From assembly GCA_947258975.1 (NCBI GenBank), contig CAMYKK010000031.1, positions 1 through 43,440 on the forward strand: DNA of 43,440 nucleotides, in the 5' to 3' direction. The notes beneath the pieces are model-generated. The model was not told the DNA's origin and did no database searches. It saw only the letters and a list, made by a program, of their open reading frames with translations. The translations under genes were made by a program, and so were the position numbers. Source of the stretch: an uncultured Gammaproteobacteria bacterium. Its GTDB lineage: Bacteria > Pseudomonadota > Gammaproteobacteria > Arenicellales > JAANXG01. Of the stretch, positions 1 through 7,670 are shown in pieces (position 1 is the first letter of the stretch; every line of letters starts with the position of its first letter).

Positions 1-25
1 GTTTTCGGTAACTACTTGTTTTGTT

Positions 26-99
26 TGGCTGGGGGAGAGGGATTCGAACCCCCGCTGGCGGAGTCAGAGTCCGCAGTCCTACCACTAGACGATCCCCCA
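26..99 (-). tRNA. glnV-like: tRNA-Gln (anticodon CUG)
   Basis: The minus strand folds as a complete cloverleaf. The acceptor arm TGGGGGA pairs with TCCCCCA, followed by discriminator G and an encoded CCA (26-28). The D-loop contains AGTGGTAGGA, the anticodon stem GCGGA/TCCGC closes loop CTCTGAC with anticodon CTG, and the T-arm carries GGTTCGAATCC. The acceptor beginning T-G and the anticodon match bacterial glutamine tRNAs that read CAG. It lies downstream of rpsI on the same strand but has its own promoter-like sequence. Confidence 0.95.
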
Positions 100-112
100 A
101 GGATCAGGTAAC

Positions 113-141
113 AAGATACAAGCGAAAAGGGGTCACGTAAA
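113..141 (-). promoter_or_regulatory. putative sigma70 promoter of the tRNA-Gln
   Basis: On the minus strand TTTACG (136-141) and TATCTT (113-118) are separated by exactly 17 bp and end 13 bp before the first tRNA base. Each hexamer matches the consensus at 4 of 6 positions. The spacing and position are right for a tRNA promoter; assignment is by pattern only. Confidence 0.45.
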
Positions 142-217
142 GGCGTGTTGTAATAATGACAGATCCCGTTACGGGCGAGATTTTTTGGGGGTGCATCGTC
201 ACAAGAAGATCGCTGCT

Positions 218-244
218 CTTGTCCCCGCATAGCAGGGGAGCAAG
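218..244 (-). terminator. hairpin after rpsI
   Basis: On the minus strand CTTG-C-TCCCC pairs with GGGGA-CAAG (nine pairs, one bulged C, 8-nt loop), about 40 nt after the rpsI stop codon. There is no U-tract, so it is a possible 3'-end-stabilising or weak termination structure of the rplM-rpsI mRNA rather than a canonical intrinsic terminator. Confidence 0.35.
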
Positions 245-285
245 CCGCTCCGACAAGCTATGTTGTGCTTGAAAAAGCCTATGTG

Positions 286-684
286 CTAGCGCTTGCTGTA
301 CTGCGGCCGTTTACGTGCTTTGTGGAGGCCCACCTTTTTGCGTTCGACTTCCCTCGCGTCACGAGTGACGAACCCGGCCTTGCGGAGCTTGCGGCGCAGG
401 GTCTCATCATAATCGAGCAGGGCGCGAGTAATGCCGTGGCGAATCGCTCCGGCTTGCCCACTGTTACCGCCACCGTCGACGTTTACTTCGATGTCGAATG
501 TGCTCTGCACGTCCGCAGTGACCAGTGGTTGCCGCGCGATCATGCGCGACGTCTCCCGTCCAAAATATTCATCGAGCGGAAGCCGGTTTACGATAATTTG
601 TCCACTGCCACGCGTGAGACGCACCCGTGCGGTCGACGACTTGCGCCGACCCGTACCGTGATAACTCTGTTCGGTGTTCGCCAC
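286..684 (-). CDS. rpsI: 30S ribosomal protein S9
   Basis: The 132-residue product is the normal bacterial S9 length. It begins [21 protein letters not shown] and ends with the basic tail RKRPQYSKR, which in S9 reaches the P-site tRNA in the small subunit. The GRRKSS(T/S)ARV motif near the N-terminus and the central [10 protein letters not shown](T/A)RAL segment are family hallmarks. It follows rplM by 17 bp, the universal bacterial pairing, so the two are almost certainly one transcript. Nothing about it looks unusual. Confidence 0.98.
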   Translation of the reverse strand: MANTEQSYHGTGRRKSSTARVRLTRGSGQIIVNRLPLDEYFGRETSRMIARQPLVTADVQSTFDIEVNVDGGGNSGQAGAIRHGITRALLDYDETLRRKLRKAGFVTRDAREVERKKVGLHKARKRPQYSKR

Positions 685-701
685 TTAATACCTCTGCACG
701 A

Positions 702-1130
702 TTATAGCTCTAACGGCTTTGGTTGCTGCGCTTGGTGCCGATGTTCGGGCCCCGCATAGACATGTAACTTGGAAAACATCGCTCGGCCGAGAGGATTCTT
801 GGGCAGCATCCCCTTTATGGCTGTCTCGATGACAAATTCGGGGCGTCTCGCTATGACTTTCTCGAACGTTTCTGACTTGATGCCGCCCGGGTAACCGGTA
901 TGCCGGTGATAGATCTTGTCGCTCGCCTTGTTGCCGGTCACCCGGACCTTGCCTGCGTTGATCACCACGACATGGTCACCGGTATCCATGTGGGGAGTGT
1001 ATTCGGGCTTATGCTTGCCCCGCAGGCGACGGGCAACCTCGGTGGCGAGACGTCCCAACACCTTGTCGGTGGCGTCAACAACATACCAAGTGCGCCGTAT
1101 ATCTTTGGGTTTTGCAGAATAGGTCTTCAT
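702..1130 (-). CDS. rplM: 50S ribosomal protein L13
   Basis: Read from ATG at 1130 the product has 142 residues and begins [20 protein letters not shown], the same length and start as E. coli L13. An upstream in-frame ATG (1166) would add 12 residues not found in the family, so I reject it. Family motifs [31 protein letters not shown] and [21 protein letters not shown] are all present. L13 binds 23S rRNA and is an early 50S assembly protein; in E. coli it also represses its own operon through the leader. No Shine-Dalgarno sequence precedes this start, and the 5' region holds an unusual structured RNA (see the ncRNA entry), so control at the leader is plausible. Confidence 0.97.
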   Translation of the reverse strand: MKTYSAKPKDIRRTWYVVDATDKVLGRLATEVARRLRGKHKPEYTPHMDTGDHVVVINAGKVRVTGNKASDKIYHRHTGYPGGIKSETFEKVIARRPEFVIETAIKGMLPKNPLGRAMFSKLHVYAGPEHRHQAQQPKPLEL

Positions 1131-1170
1131 ACCGGTTGTTGCGCCCAATGGAGAGCGGGGGCGCATACTA

Positions 1171-1185
1171 CTAAAGGAGGATATA
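1171..1185 (-). other. anti-SD-like CCTCCTTT motif in the rplM 5' UTR
   Basis: The minus strand reads ATATCCTCCTTTAGTAG just 5' of the rplM start region. CCTCCTTT equals the anti-Shine-Dalgarno segment of 16S rRNA. The same ATCCTCCTTT string occurs about 100 nt further 5' inside the putative small RNA (1277-1287). On the plus strand it looks like a perfect SD (AAAGGAGG), but no plus-strand gene follows it. Its function is unknown. Confidence 0.5.
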
Positions 1186-1236
1186 AGTTACAAGACACCT
1201 GCGCGACATCGCGTTGTGCGGCAGGGGGATGCAGGC

Positions 1237-1268
1237 AAAAAAAAGGCGTGGCTTAGAGTAGCCACGCC
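1237..1268 (-). terminator. intrinsic terminator between the leader RNA and rplM
   Basis: On the minus strand GGCGTGGCT-ACTCTA-AGCCACGCC is followed by eight T residues (1237-1244). A 9-bp perfect stem with a 6-nt loop and U8 is a textbook Rho-independent terminator for minus-strand transcription entering from 1370. Confidence 0.9.
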
Positions 1269-1370
1269 CAAACCACCAAAGGAGGATGGAGGAGACTGTC
1301 ACGGGGTATCCGCGTCCGAGCCAATACCCCGGTGTTGGTTCGCCCTGAAGCGCTACCACAACTTCAGGAT
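1238..1370 (-). ncRNA. structured small RNA or attenuated rplM leader
   Basis: A near-consensus promoter would start transcription at about 1370. The ~132-nt RNA then contains four elements. Hairpin 1 is CCTGAAG (1362-1368) with CTTCAGG (1344-1350). Hairpin 2 is CGGGGTAT (1324-1331) with ATACCCCG (1302-1309). A C/U-rich stretch follows, containing CTCCTCC and ATCCTCCTTT (about 1277-1296). A perfect 9-bp terminator stem with U8 ends it (1237-1268). CCAA(C)ACC just 5' of hairpin 2 can pair with GGTTTGG just 5' of the terminator, closing a multi-branched domain that presents the CCUCC-rich strand as unpaired. No convincing protein is encoded. It could be an independent sRNA or the attenuated leader of rplM, which starts 107 nt past the U-tract. 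I do not recognise a known RNA family. Confidence 0.6.
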
Positions 1371-1376
1371 ATAATA

Positions 1377-1405
1377 ATTATCTAATATTACTTAGAATTT
1401 GTCAA
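1377..1405 (-). promoter_or_regulatory. strong sigma70 promoter upstream of the rplM leader RNA
   Basis: Minus strand TTGACA (1400-1405, 6/6 match) and GATAAT (1377-1382, 5/6 match) are separated by a 17-bp AT-rich spacer. This is the best promoter sequence I see in the window. Predicted initiation at about 1369-1371 falls on the first base of hairpin 1. Confidence 0.85.
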
Positions 1406-1566
1406 ATCCATCCTTTAGTTATCATTATAGACGAAAATTTCCGTATAACACGCTGTATTTCAGATGAGTTCCTGCCCCCGCACGGCTCGTGGAGCAGTAG
1501 GATCAAGATCGCTTTTCGCTACCGCCGCACGTGGACAACTCCCATTGCACCAGCTTAGTGCGCGGA

Positions 1567-1884
1567 TCAAATGCGCAGACGTTCGACCACCCGCCCGTTG
1601 ATGAGGTGCTCCTCAATGATCTCGTCGATGTCTTCTTCATCCACGTAGCTGTACCAGATCCCCTCCGGATATACCACGATCACCGGCCCTTGCGTGCAGC
1701 GGTCCAAGCAGCCGGCCTGGTTGATGCGCACGCCTCCCTGGCCGTGAATGCCCAGCTGTTTGGCTTTAGCCTTGGCATAATCGCGCATCTCCGGGGAGTC
1801 ATGATCGGCGCAACATGCCTTATCATTATCGCGTTGATTGACACAAAAAAACACGTGGCGTTGGTAAAATGGTTTATCGGACAT
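1567..1884 (-). CDS. (2Fe-2S) ferredoxin, thioredoxin-like fold
   Basis: The 105-residue soluble protein has the cysteine pattern of the thioredoxin-like 2Fe-2S ferredoxins (COG3411): VFFC near residue 14, ACC near 24-25, and GCLDRC near residues 58-63 followed by GPVIVVYPEG. The family carries one 2Fe-2S cluster and acts as a small electron carrier; its members resemble the HoxE/NuoE ferredoxin domain. The C-terminal IIEEHLINGRVVERLRI is typical of stand-alone members. It is separated from the downstream leader-RNA promoter by 160 bp and from the upstream dehydrogenase by a terminator, so it is probably monocistronic. The redox partner cannot be told from the neighbours. Confidence 0.85.
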   Translation of the reverse strand: MSDKPFYQRHVFFCVNQRDNDKACCADHDSPEMRDYAKAKAKQLGIHGQGGVRINQAGCLDRCTQGPVIVVYPEGIWYSYVDEEDIDEIIEEHLINGRVVERLRI

Positions 1885-1978
1885 TCCGCAGCGCCTGAGG
1901 CAAATGTTACACCGAGGAATCTGATCGCCGGCGATGGGGCCGGGCGGCCGGACACCACACTAGAGAGATGAAAAAACG

Positions 1979-2023
1979 GAAAAAATGGGGGGCCGAGTCT
2001 ATGACTCTGCCTCCCATTTTTTT
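1979..2023. terminator. bidirectional-looking intrinsic terminator
   Basis: AAAAAATGGG (around 1980-1989) is complementary to CCCATTTTTT (2013-2022), with additional GGC/GCC pairing inside, and A/T runs flank both sides. On the minus strand it would end the glcDEF-dehydrogenase operon whose last stop codon is at 2123. No plus-strand gene reads into it. The rest of 1885-2122 shows no gene. Confidence 0.75.
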
Positions 2024-2122
2024 CCACACGGAGCGGGTTGAATTGCTTATGCCAATCAAGTTGATAACTTCCTATTTCGCTGCCTTGGGGTCATATGCGG
2101 GGGCAACAGATTAGACCCGCAA

Positions 2123-3472
2123 TCATAGTGACCCGTGGATGAATTCGTGTTCCATCCGCCGCCGTAATTCCAATGCACGGGAAGCTTGCGGTGGGTCAAC
2201 ATCGCGCCAGTTGACGGGCTGCTTAGCCGCCACCGGTCGGTGCAGTCGGACGCCGGCAGACAAACCCAGCGGCAACAGGCCGTTCTGAACGCTATCCGCT
2301 GCCGGCACCAATTTACCATACACCGTATATCCTCCCTCCCCGTCAAGCATTTCACCCGCTGCAAGGTCGCGCTTGGCCACCGCCGCAACGTCGGCGTTGA
2401 ACTGCGCCGCCGTCCCGGTCGACTCGTTGCGCAGCGCCGCGTGTGCGACCGACAGGCCGAGTTCCAAACCGATGAAATGCGTAGGCCGGTACAAAACAGC
2501 ATAGCGGCCGCTGTCGTCGGTGACCACGCCGTATTCGCTAAAGCAGCGCTGCACATAATCGTTTTCGGATTCAAAGGTGGCGTACACGCCCCACCGCAGA
2601 TCCTTTTCCACCGCTGTGCCATCCCGGTGCAAGCTGGACACCACCTCCACCGTCCCGCTGCGATCCAACACGCCACCATGGACCTTGGGACGGCACACTT
2701 GCGCCAAGTCGTCGACCGAACTCGGCGGAAACTGTAATCCATCCGCTTGCGGCATCAGGCCGGTGGCATTAGCCACCGCCGCCATCTCAATCGACGATTT
2801 GGTACCGTCAAGAAACGAATTGAACATCTGCGCGTTGTAGTCGCCGCTCTGGACTTGCTGGCTCGTGAAACCATAATGCCCCCAGACCGTGTCCGGGGTG
2901 GACTCGTGGTACGCCGGCAGGTATTTGGTCCCCTTCCCCGCACAGGTAACGGTAAAACCAGCGGTTCGCAACAGGTCCACCAATTCGCAGATCAACGCAG
3001 GTTGGTCGCCATTGGCCAACGAGTAGACGACACCCGCTCGGGCCGCTTGTCTCGCCAACAGCGGACCGACCACCGCATCTGCCTCGACGGTCACCATCAC
3101 CACATGTTTACCGGCGTCAAAGGCGCGCAGGACATGATCCACGCCGGCAATCACATGGCCGGTACACTCAATCACCACATCGATGGCCTCGGTGGCAAAT
3201 ACAACATCGACATCGTCGGTGACCAGAGTTCGACCCTCGGCAAGCGCCTGGGCTACCGTGGATGCACCATGCGCTGTGCTTGGCCATCCGATACGTTGGA
3301 GACTGGACGCAACCTTGGATGGATCGAGATCGGCGATCACAACGACATGCAGCCCGGGCGTGGCCGGCGCCTGGGCGAGAAACATGGAACCGAACTTACC
3401 GGCGCCTATCAGTGCGACGCGAATTGGATCGTTCGCCTGTTGCCGTTGTCTTAGTTTTTCGAATAGCGCCAT
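2123..3472 (-). CDS. NAD(P)-binding homoserine-dehydrogenase-like protein with SAF domain
   Basis: A Rossmann segment with GAGKFGSMF (about residues 20-28) and IADLDPSKV opens the protein, followed by VFATEAIDVVIECTGH, the substrate-domain motif NGDQPALICELVDLLRTAGF and GKGTKYLPAYHESTPDTVW. The C-terminus carries a SAF-type domain (KRDLAAGEMLDGEGGYTVYGKLVPA). This architecture matches COG4091, annotated as predicted homoserine dehydrogenase; its members are thought to act on small hydroxy-acids or sugar acids. I chose ATG at 3472; a TTG six codons upstream is less likely. It lies 56 bp downstream of glcF on the same strand and before a terminator, suggesting it is the last gene of the glycolate operon. 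The substrate is unknown. Confidence 0.75.
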   Translation of the reverse strand: MALFEKLRQRQQANDPIRVALIGAGKFGSMFLAQAPATPGLHVVVIADLDPSKVASSLQRIGWPSTAHGASTVAQALAEGRTLVTDDVDVVFATEAIDVVIECTGHVIAGVDHVLRAFDAGKHVVMVTVEADAVVGPLLARQAARAGVVYSLANGDQPALICELVDLLRTAGFTVTCAGKGTKYLPAYHESTPDTVWGHYGFTSQQVQSGDYNAQMFNSFLDGTKSSIEMAAVANATGLMPQADGLQFPPSSVDDLAQVCRPKVHGGVLDRSGTVEVVSSLHRDGTAVEKDLRWGVYATFESENDYVQRCFSEYGVVTDDSGRYAVLYRPTHFIGLELGLSVAHAALRNESTGTAAQFNADVAAVAKRDLAAGEMLDGEGGYTVYGKLVPAADSVQNGLLPLGLSAGVRLHRPVAAKQPVNWRDVDPPQASRALELRRRMEHEFIHGSL

Positions 3473-3528
3473 CTGTGAGTTGTACCGCAAGTGCTAACCG
3501 ATTGTACCCCCCAACCGGAATGCAGCGC

Positions 3529-4740
3529 TCAACCGGGCTGGTCGTCGAGCAGCTCAATCCAATGTCTTACCGGAACTTCCGCGTCAGCCTGCATATGCGC
3601 CAGGCAACCAATGTTTGCGGTGGCCACCAGGTCCGGGTCGCCCGAGCGTAACGCCTGCAATTTATTTTTCTTCAATTGATCGGCGATTTTTCTTTGGAGT
3701 ATCGAATAGGTGCCCGCAGAACCACAGCATAGATGCGCATCGGGAACCGGGGTCAGGCTGGCCCCGGCACGCGTCAAAATGGCTTCTACGACGCCGCTCA
3801 GTTGCTGACCGTGCTGCAGCGAGCATGGGGAATGAAACGCCACCTGCGTATCCGTCGCGATGCGCAACGGATCGAGATTCTCACCGTGCAGCACCTCGCA
3901 AAGATCTTTGGTGAGTTCGGACACCCGCGCGGCCTTTTCGGCGTATGCGGGATCATTGCGCAACAGGTGGCCGTACTCCTTGACCAGCACGCCGCAGCCG
4001 CTGGCGGTCATGACGATTGCTTCTGCGCCTTGCTCGACATGAGGCCACCAGGCGTCAATGTTGCGCCGCATGAAAGTGAGGGCTTCTTCCGGTGCCGACA
4101 AATGATGGCTTAGCGCGCCGCAGCAGGTGTCTTGCGCGGCGATCAGCCGGATCCCCAAGCGGTCCAACACGCGGGCCGCAGCGGCATTGATTCGCGGCGC
4201 AAGCGCCGGCTGTACGCAACCCTGCAACACGAGCATGGTGCGCGGGTGACTATTCTGCGGCCACGGCCCGGCGGACGACGATGCCGGCACCAAGCGCTTG
4301 ATCGGACTCGGCAACGCTGGCCTGACCCACTGACCGAGTTTTAGCAACGAACCGAAGCGCTGCCGATATGGAATAATCATCCGCAGGACCTTGCGCGTGA
4401 CACGATCGACCGCCGGCCGTTCAACACGCTTGTCCACCACTTCGCGGCCGATATCGAGCAGACGCCCGTACTGGACCCCGGAAGGACACGTGGACTCGCA
4501 ACTGCGGCACGTGAGACAACGGTCAAGATGTTTCTGGGTGGTGCCGGTGGGGGTCTCGCCCTCCAGCACTTGTTTCATCAAATAGATGCGGCCCCGTGGA
4601 CTATCGAGTTCATCTCCCAGCAGTTGATACGTAGGGCAGGTGGCAGTGCAAAATCCACAGTGCACACAAGCCCGCAGTATGGCCTCGGCCTCTGCCCCTG
4701 TTTCCGTTCCTCGAATAAATTCTGCGAGCGTGGTTTGCAT
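3529..4740 (-). CDS. glcF: glycolate oxidase iron-sulfur subunit GlcF
   Basis: Two [4Fe-4S] ferredoxin motifs, CVHCGFCTATCP (about residues 25-36) and CLTCRSCESTCP (about 75-86), are followed by two CCG-type domains, CCGALSHHL and CCGSAGTYSI. This is the GlcF layout, and the 403 residues match E. coli GlcF. It transfers electrons from the GlcD/GlcE flavins toward the respiratory chain at the membrane face. It is last of glcD-glcE-glcF. ATG at 4740 is used; the GTG one codon earlier is equally close and neither has a clear SD. Unusually for this operon there is a 139-bp gap before it with a possible internal promoter. Confidence 0.93.
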   Translation of the reverse strand: MQTTLAEFIRGTETGAEAEAILRACVHCGFCTATCPTYQLLGDELDSPRGRIYLMKQVLEGETPTGTTQKHLDRCLTCRSCESTCPSGVQYGRLLDIGREVVDKRVERPAVDRVTRKVLRMIIPYRQRFGSLLKLGQWVRPALPSPIKRLVPASSSAGPWPQNSHPRTMLVLQGCVQPALAPRINAAAARVLDRLGIRLIAAQDTCCGALSHHLSAPEEALTFMRRNIDAWWPHVEQGAEAIVMTASGCGVLVKEYGHLLRNDPAYAEKAARVSELTKDLCEVLHGENLDPLRIATDTQVAFHSPCSLQHGQQLSGVVEAILTRAGASLTPVPDAHLCCGSAGTYSILQRKIADQLKKNKLQALRSGDPDLVATANIGCLAHMQADAEVPVRHWIELLDDQPG

Positions 4741-4879
4741 CACATTTTAGGTCACAAGAATAAAATTATGAGCAAGGAACTATAAGTGTCAGCCCCAAAG
4801 TTTAAACACCCCAAACATCACATGCTAGCAGCCGATTGCGGTCCGTGTTTCAACCCTTCGATCTGCACTTCCCACGTTC
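4741..4879 (-). other. glcE-glcF intergenic region with weak promoter-like sequence
   Basis: The minus strand contains CTGACA followed after 18 bp by TAATTT (in about 4760-4790), inside an AT-rich stretch within 50 bp of the glcF start. This could be an internal promoter giving extra glcF transcription. No gene or strong hairpin is visible here. Confidence 0.3.
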
Positions 4880-5959
4880 TTACAATTCCCTATACAGCCG
4901 CCCGGGGTTGAATATCCGCTGGGGATCGAAAGCATTTTTCAAATTCCGATGCAGGTTGAACAGTCCCGGGGGCAGCGGATGGAACACCTCGTCTGATCGA
5001 TCCCCGCCGCGAAACAGGGTTGCATGCCCGCCCACAGCCTCCACTTGTTTGCGAATCACAACCGCTTGCGCATCGCTTTTCAACCAACGTTGCCCTCCTC
5101 CCCATTCTATCAACCACTCACCGTCGAGAGGCAGCGGCGGCGCGGCCTGCGGCACCGAGATACGCCACTGAGATCGATCATCGGCAAAAAACGCATGGCG
5201 GTGCTCTTTGACGCTATGCCAAAACGCTGCGCCTTCATCGATTAATTCGCCATCCAGTCTGCCAATCGCCGCCTCCACTCCTTTTACGGAACCGGACACG
5301 CGAACGTAAAGCGTACCGTCATGATGACACGTGCCCGAAATCGGGATCGGCTGCCCGGCCCATTCGTTCATCTGCTCAATCGCTTGCGAGCAGAGCATTG
5401 AAATTCGAACCGTCTCCTCGCGGGCGGGAATGGGCAACACCTTCATCGACACCTCGACAATCACTCCCAAGGTGCCCAAGGCCCCAACCACCAGTCGCGA
5501 GATGTCGTAACCAGCGACGTTCTTCATGACTTGCCCGCCGAAGCGCAGCAACTCGCCGCGGCCGTTGATGATCCTGGTACCCAACACAAAATCCCGCACC
5601 GACCCGGCATAAGGTCGGCGGGGTCCGGACAATCCGCAAGCGATTGCACCACCCACGGTGGCACCCTCAGCAAAATGCGGCGGCTCAAATCCCAGCATCT
5701 GACCGTGCTCGGCCAGAGCTGATTCGAGTTCCGCGAGCGATGTCCCGGCGCGTGCGGTAACGACCAATTCCGATGGCTCATAGCTGACTATGCCGTTATG
5801 GCCGCGTAACTCCAGCGGTTGTCCTTCACTCGCGCGACCATAAAAGGCCTTGGTGTCACCTCCCCGGAGACGCAACGGCACGCCCTCGGTGATCGCCTGC
5901 TTGACCAACAGAGAGATCTCCTTGTCAACGTTGTTGCCGGCTTGCCCCACGGACTGCAC
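4880..5959 (-). CDS. glcE: glycolate oxidase FAD-binding subunit GlcE
   Basis: The 359-residue protein has an N-terminal FAD-binding PCMH-type domain: LRLRGGDTKAFYG, GIVSYEPSELVVTARAGTSLAELE, LGFEPPHFAEGATVGGAIACGLSGPRR and the block GSVRDFVLGTRIINGRGELLRFGGQVMKNVAGYD. It ends IFNPGRLYREL. These are diagnostic of GlcE, the shorter flavoprotein partner of GlcD. It starts with GTG four bases after the glcD stop, so translation is probably coupled. The complex oxidises glycolate to glyoxylate. Confidence 0.93.
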   Translation of the reverse strand: MQSVGQAGNNVDKEISLLVKQAITEGVPLRLRGGDTKAFYGRASEGQPLELRGHNGIVSYEPSELVVTARAGTSLAELESALAEHGQMLGFEPPHFAEGATVGGAIACGLSGPRRPYAGSVRDFVLGTRIINGRGELLRFGGQVMKNVAGYDISRLVVGALGTLGVIVEVSMKVLPIPAREETVRISMLCSQAIEQMNEWAGQPIPISGTCHHDGTLYVRVSGSVKGVEAAIGRLDGELIDEGAAFWHSVKEHRHAFFADDRSQWRISVPQAAPPLPLDGEWLIEWGGGQRWLKSDAQAVVIRKQVEAVGGHATLFRGGDRSDEVFHPLPPGLFNLHRNLKNAFDPQRIFNPGRLYREL

Positions 5960-5963
5960 CCGG

Positions 5964-7451
5964 CTAAAACCGCTCCAGTTCCGGGAACTTCAATTCACCT
6001 TTATGTACGTGCATGGCACCGAACTCCGCGCAGCGGCTCAGGGTGGGAACCGCCTTACCCGGATTGAGCAGGTTGTTGGGATCAAACGCCGCTTTCAACG
6101 CATGGAATTGGCTTAGCTCTGATTTGTCGAACTGCACACACATCTGGTTGATCTTTTCCACCCCAACACCATGCTCGCCGGTGATCGTGCCGCCAACTTC
6201 GACGCTCAACTCCAGAATCTTGCCGCCCAACTCCTCGGTGCGTTCAAGCTCACCGGGCTGATTGCCGTCGTAAAGAATCAAGGGATGCAGATTGCCGTCG
6301 CCGGCGTGAAACACGTTGGCGATTCGCAGGCCGTATTCTTGTCCCATTTCCGCAATGCGGGTCAAAACGTAACCGATTTTTTTTCTCGGTATGGTGCCGT
6401 CAATACAATAGTAATCCGGTGACAGCCGTCCCGCCGCGGGAAATGCCGCCTTGCGCCCGGACCAAAACAGCTGCCGCTGCTGTTCGTCTTGGGCGATACG
6501 CATATCGGTACAACCGCTTTCTTCCAATACCTTTTGGACCTGCTCGATGTCATCGCTAACCTCTTCGGGCGTTCCATCCAGTTCGCAAAACAGTATTGCC
6601 GCGGCATCGACATCATAACCGGCGTGCACAAAATCTTCCGTCGCGCGAGTCGCCAGGTTATCCATCATCTCCAAGCCGCCAGGGATGATCCCCGTTGCAA
6701 TGATGTTGCCCACCGCGTTACCCGCCTTCTCGATATCGTCAAAAGACGCCATGATCAGTTTGGCCGAGGCCGGCTTGGGCAACAGCCGGACGGTTATCTC
6801 AACGATGATACCCAGCATTCCTTCAGAACCGGTCATCAACGCCAACAAGTCATAGCCAGCGGCGTCCAGGCTATCCGCACCGACGGTGACTAAATCGCCC
6901 TCCACGGTGACCACCTGCAGCTTCAAGATGTTGTGAACCGTCAATCCGTACTTCAGGCAATGCAGGCCACCGGCATTTTCGGCCACATTGCCGCCGATGC
7001 TGCAGGCTATTTGCGACGAGGGGTCCGGCGCATAATAAAATCCCGACGCGGACACCGCTTCGGAAATGGCGAGATTGCGCACCCCTGGTTGCACCCGGGC
7101 GGTGCGATTGAGCAGATCGACGTCGAGAATCCGGTTGAACTTGGTGAGACTCAACAACACACCATTTTCCAGCGGCAGCGCGCCTCCCGACAGGCCCGTT
7201 CCAGCCCCACGCGCGACTACCGGGATCTGCTGACTCGCGCAATAACGCATCACTGTCTGCACTTGTTCAATTGTGTCCGGCAGTACGACAACCAGCGGTA
7301 GCTTGCGGTAGGCGCTGAGGCCATCGCACTCGTATGGACGAAGCTGCTCGGGATGATCGAGCACCGCCGTTTCGGGCAGCCATTGCCGCAGCATGCGCCC
7401 CAGGGTGCCTCGATCTACTCCGGCCGGTGCACGTTCCGCAGTCTGGGCCAT
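5964..7451 (-). CDS. glcD: glycolate oxidase subunit GlcD (FAD-linked)
   Basis: A 495-residue FAD-linked oxidase. The PCMH FAD domain shows VVARGAGTGLSGGALP, ARVQPGVRNLAISEA and DPSSQIACSIGGNVAENAGG; the C-terminal FAD-linked oxidase domain shows NVFHAGDGNLHPLILYD and GTITGEHGVGVEK, and it ends in NPGKAVP. It is the catalytic 2-hydroxyacid-oxidising subunit. ATG at 7451 is chosen because AGGAGA (7461-7466) lies nine bases upstream; the open frame extends 23 codons further without a family match. It is the first gene of glcD-E-F. No glcC regulator or glcG is present in the window, and the region upstream carries a dispersed repeat. Confidence 0.95.
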   Translation of the reverse strand: MAQTAERAPAGVDRGTLGRMLRQWLPETAVLDHPEQLRPYECDGLSAYRKLPLVVVLPDTIEQVQTVMRYCASQQIPVVARGAGTGLSGGALPLENGVLLSLTKFNRILDVDLLNRTARVQPGVRNLAISEAVSASGFYYAPDPSSQIACSIGGNVAENAGGLHCLKYGLTVHNILKLQVVTVEGDLVTVGADSLDAAGYDLLALMTGSEGMLGIIVEITVRLLPKPASAKLIMASFDDIEKAGNAVGNIIATGIIPGGLEMMDNLATRATEDFVHAGYDVDAAAILFCELDGTPEEVSDDIEQVQKVLEESGCTDMRIAQDEQQRQLFWSGRKAAFPAAGRLSPDYYCIDGTIPRKKIGYVLTRIAEMGQEYGLRIANVFHAGDGNLHPLILYDGNQPGELERTEELGGKILELSVEVGGTITGEHGVGVEKINQMCVQFDKSELSQFHALKAAFDPNNLLNPGKAVPTLSRCAEFGAMHVHKGELKFPELERF

Positions 7452-7526
7452 GGTTTCATCTCTCCTGGACGGGGACCGCCAACATACCATGATCCCTATG
7501 CGAAAGGCACTAGCCAGCATTTCTGA

Positions 7527-7586
7527 CCAGGACCCGGATGCTGGCGCACACTGCGACTACGCGCAGCACAAGGGACTTGCGCGACG
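7527..7586 (+). repeat. dispersed ~60-bp repeat, copy 1
   Basis: This stretch matches 32701-32760 at about nine in ten positions, including an uninterrupted shared core around GCGCACACTGCGACTACGCG. Internally GCGCA recurs three times, and CTGCG-actacg-CGCAG can form a short hairpin. It sits in the 219-bp gap between divergent glcD and the peroxiredoxin gene. It encodes nothing convincing and resembles REP-like intergenic repeats. Confidence 0.8.
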
Positions 7587-7670
7587 GAGCCCCCACAGAC
7601 GGTTAGCCCTTGCAACCCACCGTCGCTGGACTTAGGCTGACTGCACCAAACCGCTGTGAGGAATGCGCAC

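Noticed and set aside
265-759. A long plus-strand open frame opposite rpsI
   Set aside because: It is antisense to a certain ribosomal protein gene and resembles nothing; it is a shadow of the GC-rich codons.
1171-1186. Perfect plus-strand Shine-Dalgarno (AAAGGAGG) suggesting a plus-strand gene
   Set aside because: No start codon and no open frame follow it on the plus strand; the region is the 5' side of rplM, so the string is better read as CCTCCTTT on the minus strand.
1171-1359. A 62-codon open frame on the minus strand (MVALQGEP...)
   Set aside because: It runs straight through both predicted stem-loops and the terminator and has no SD; the codon pattern is explained by structured RNA.
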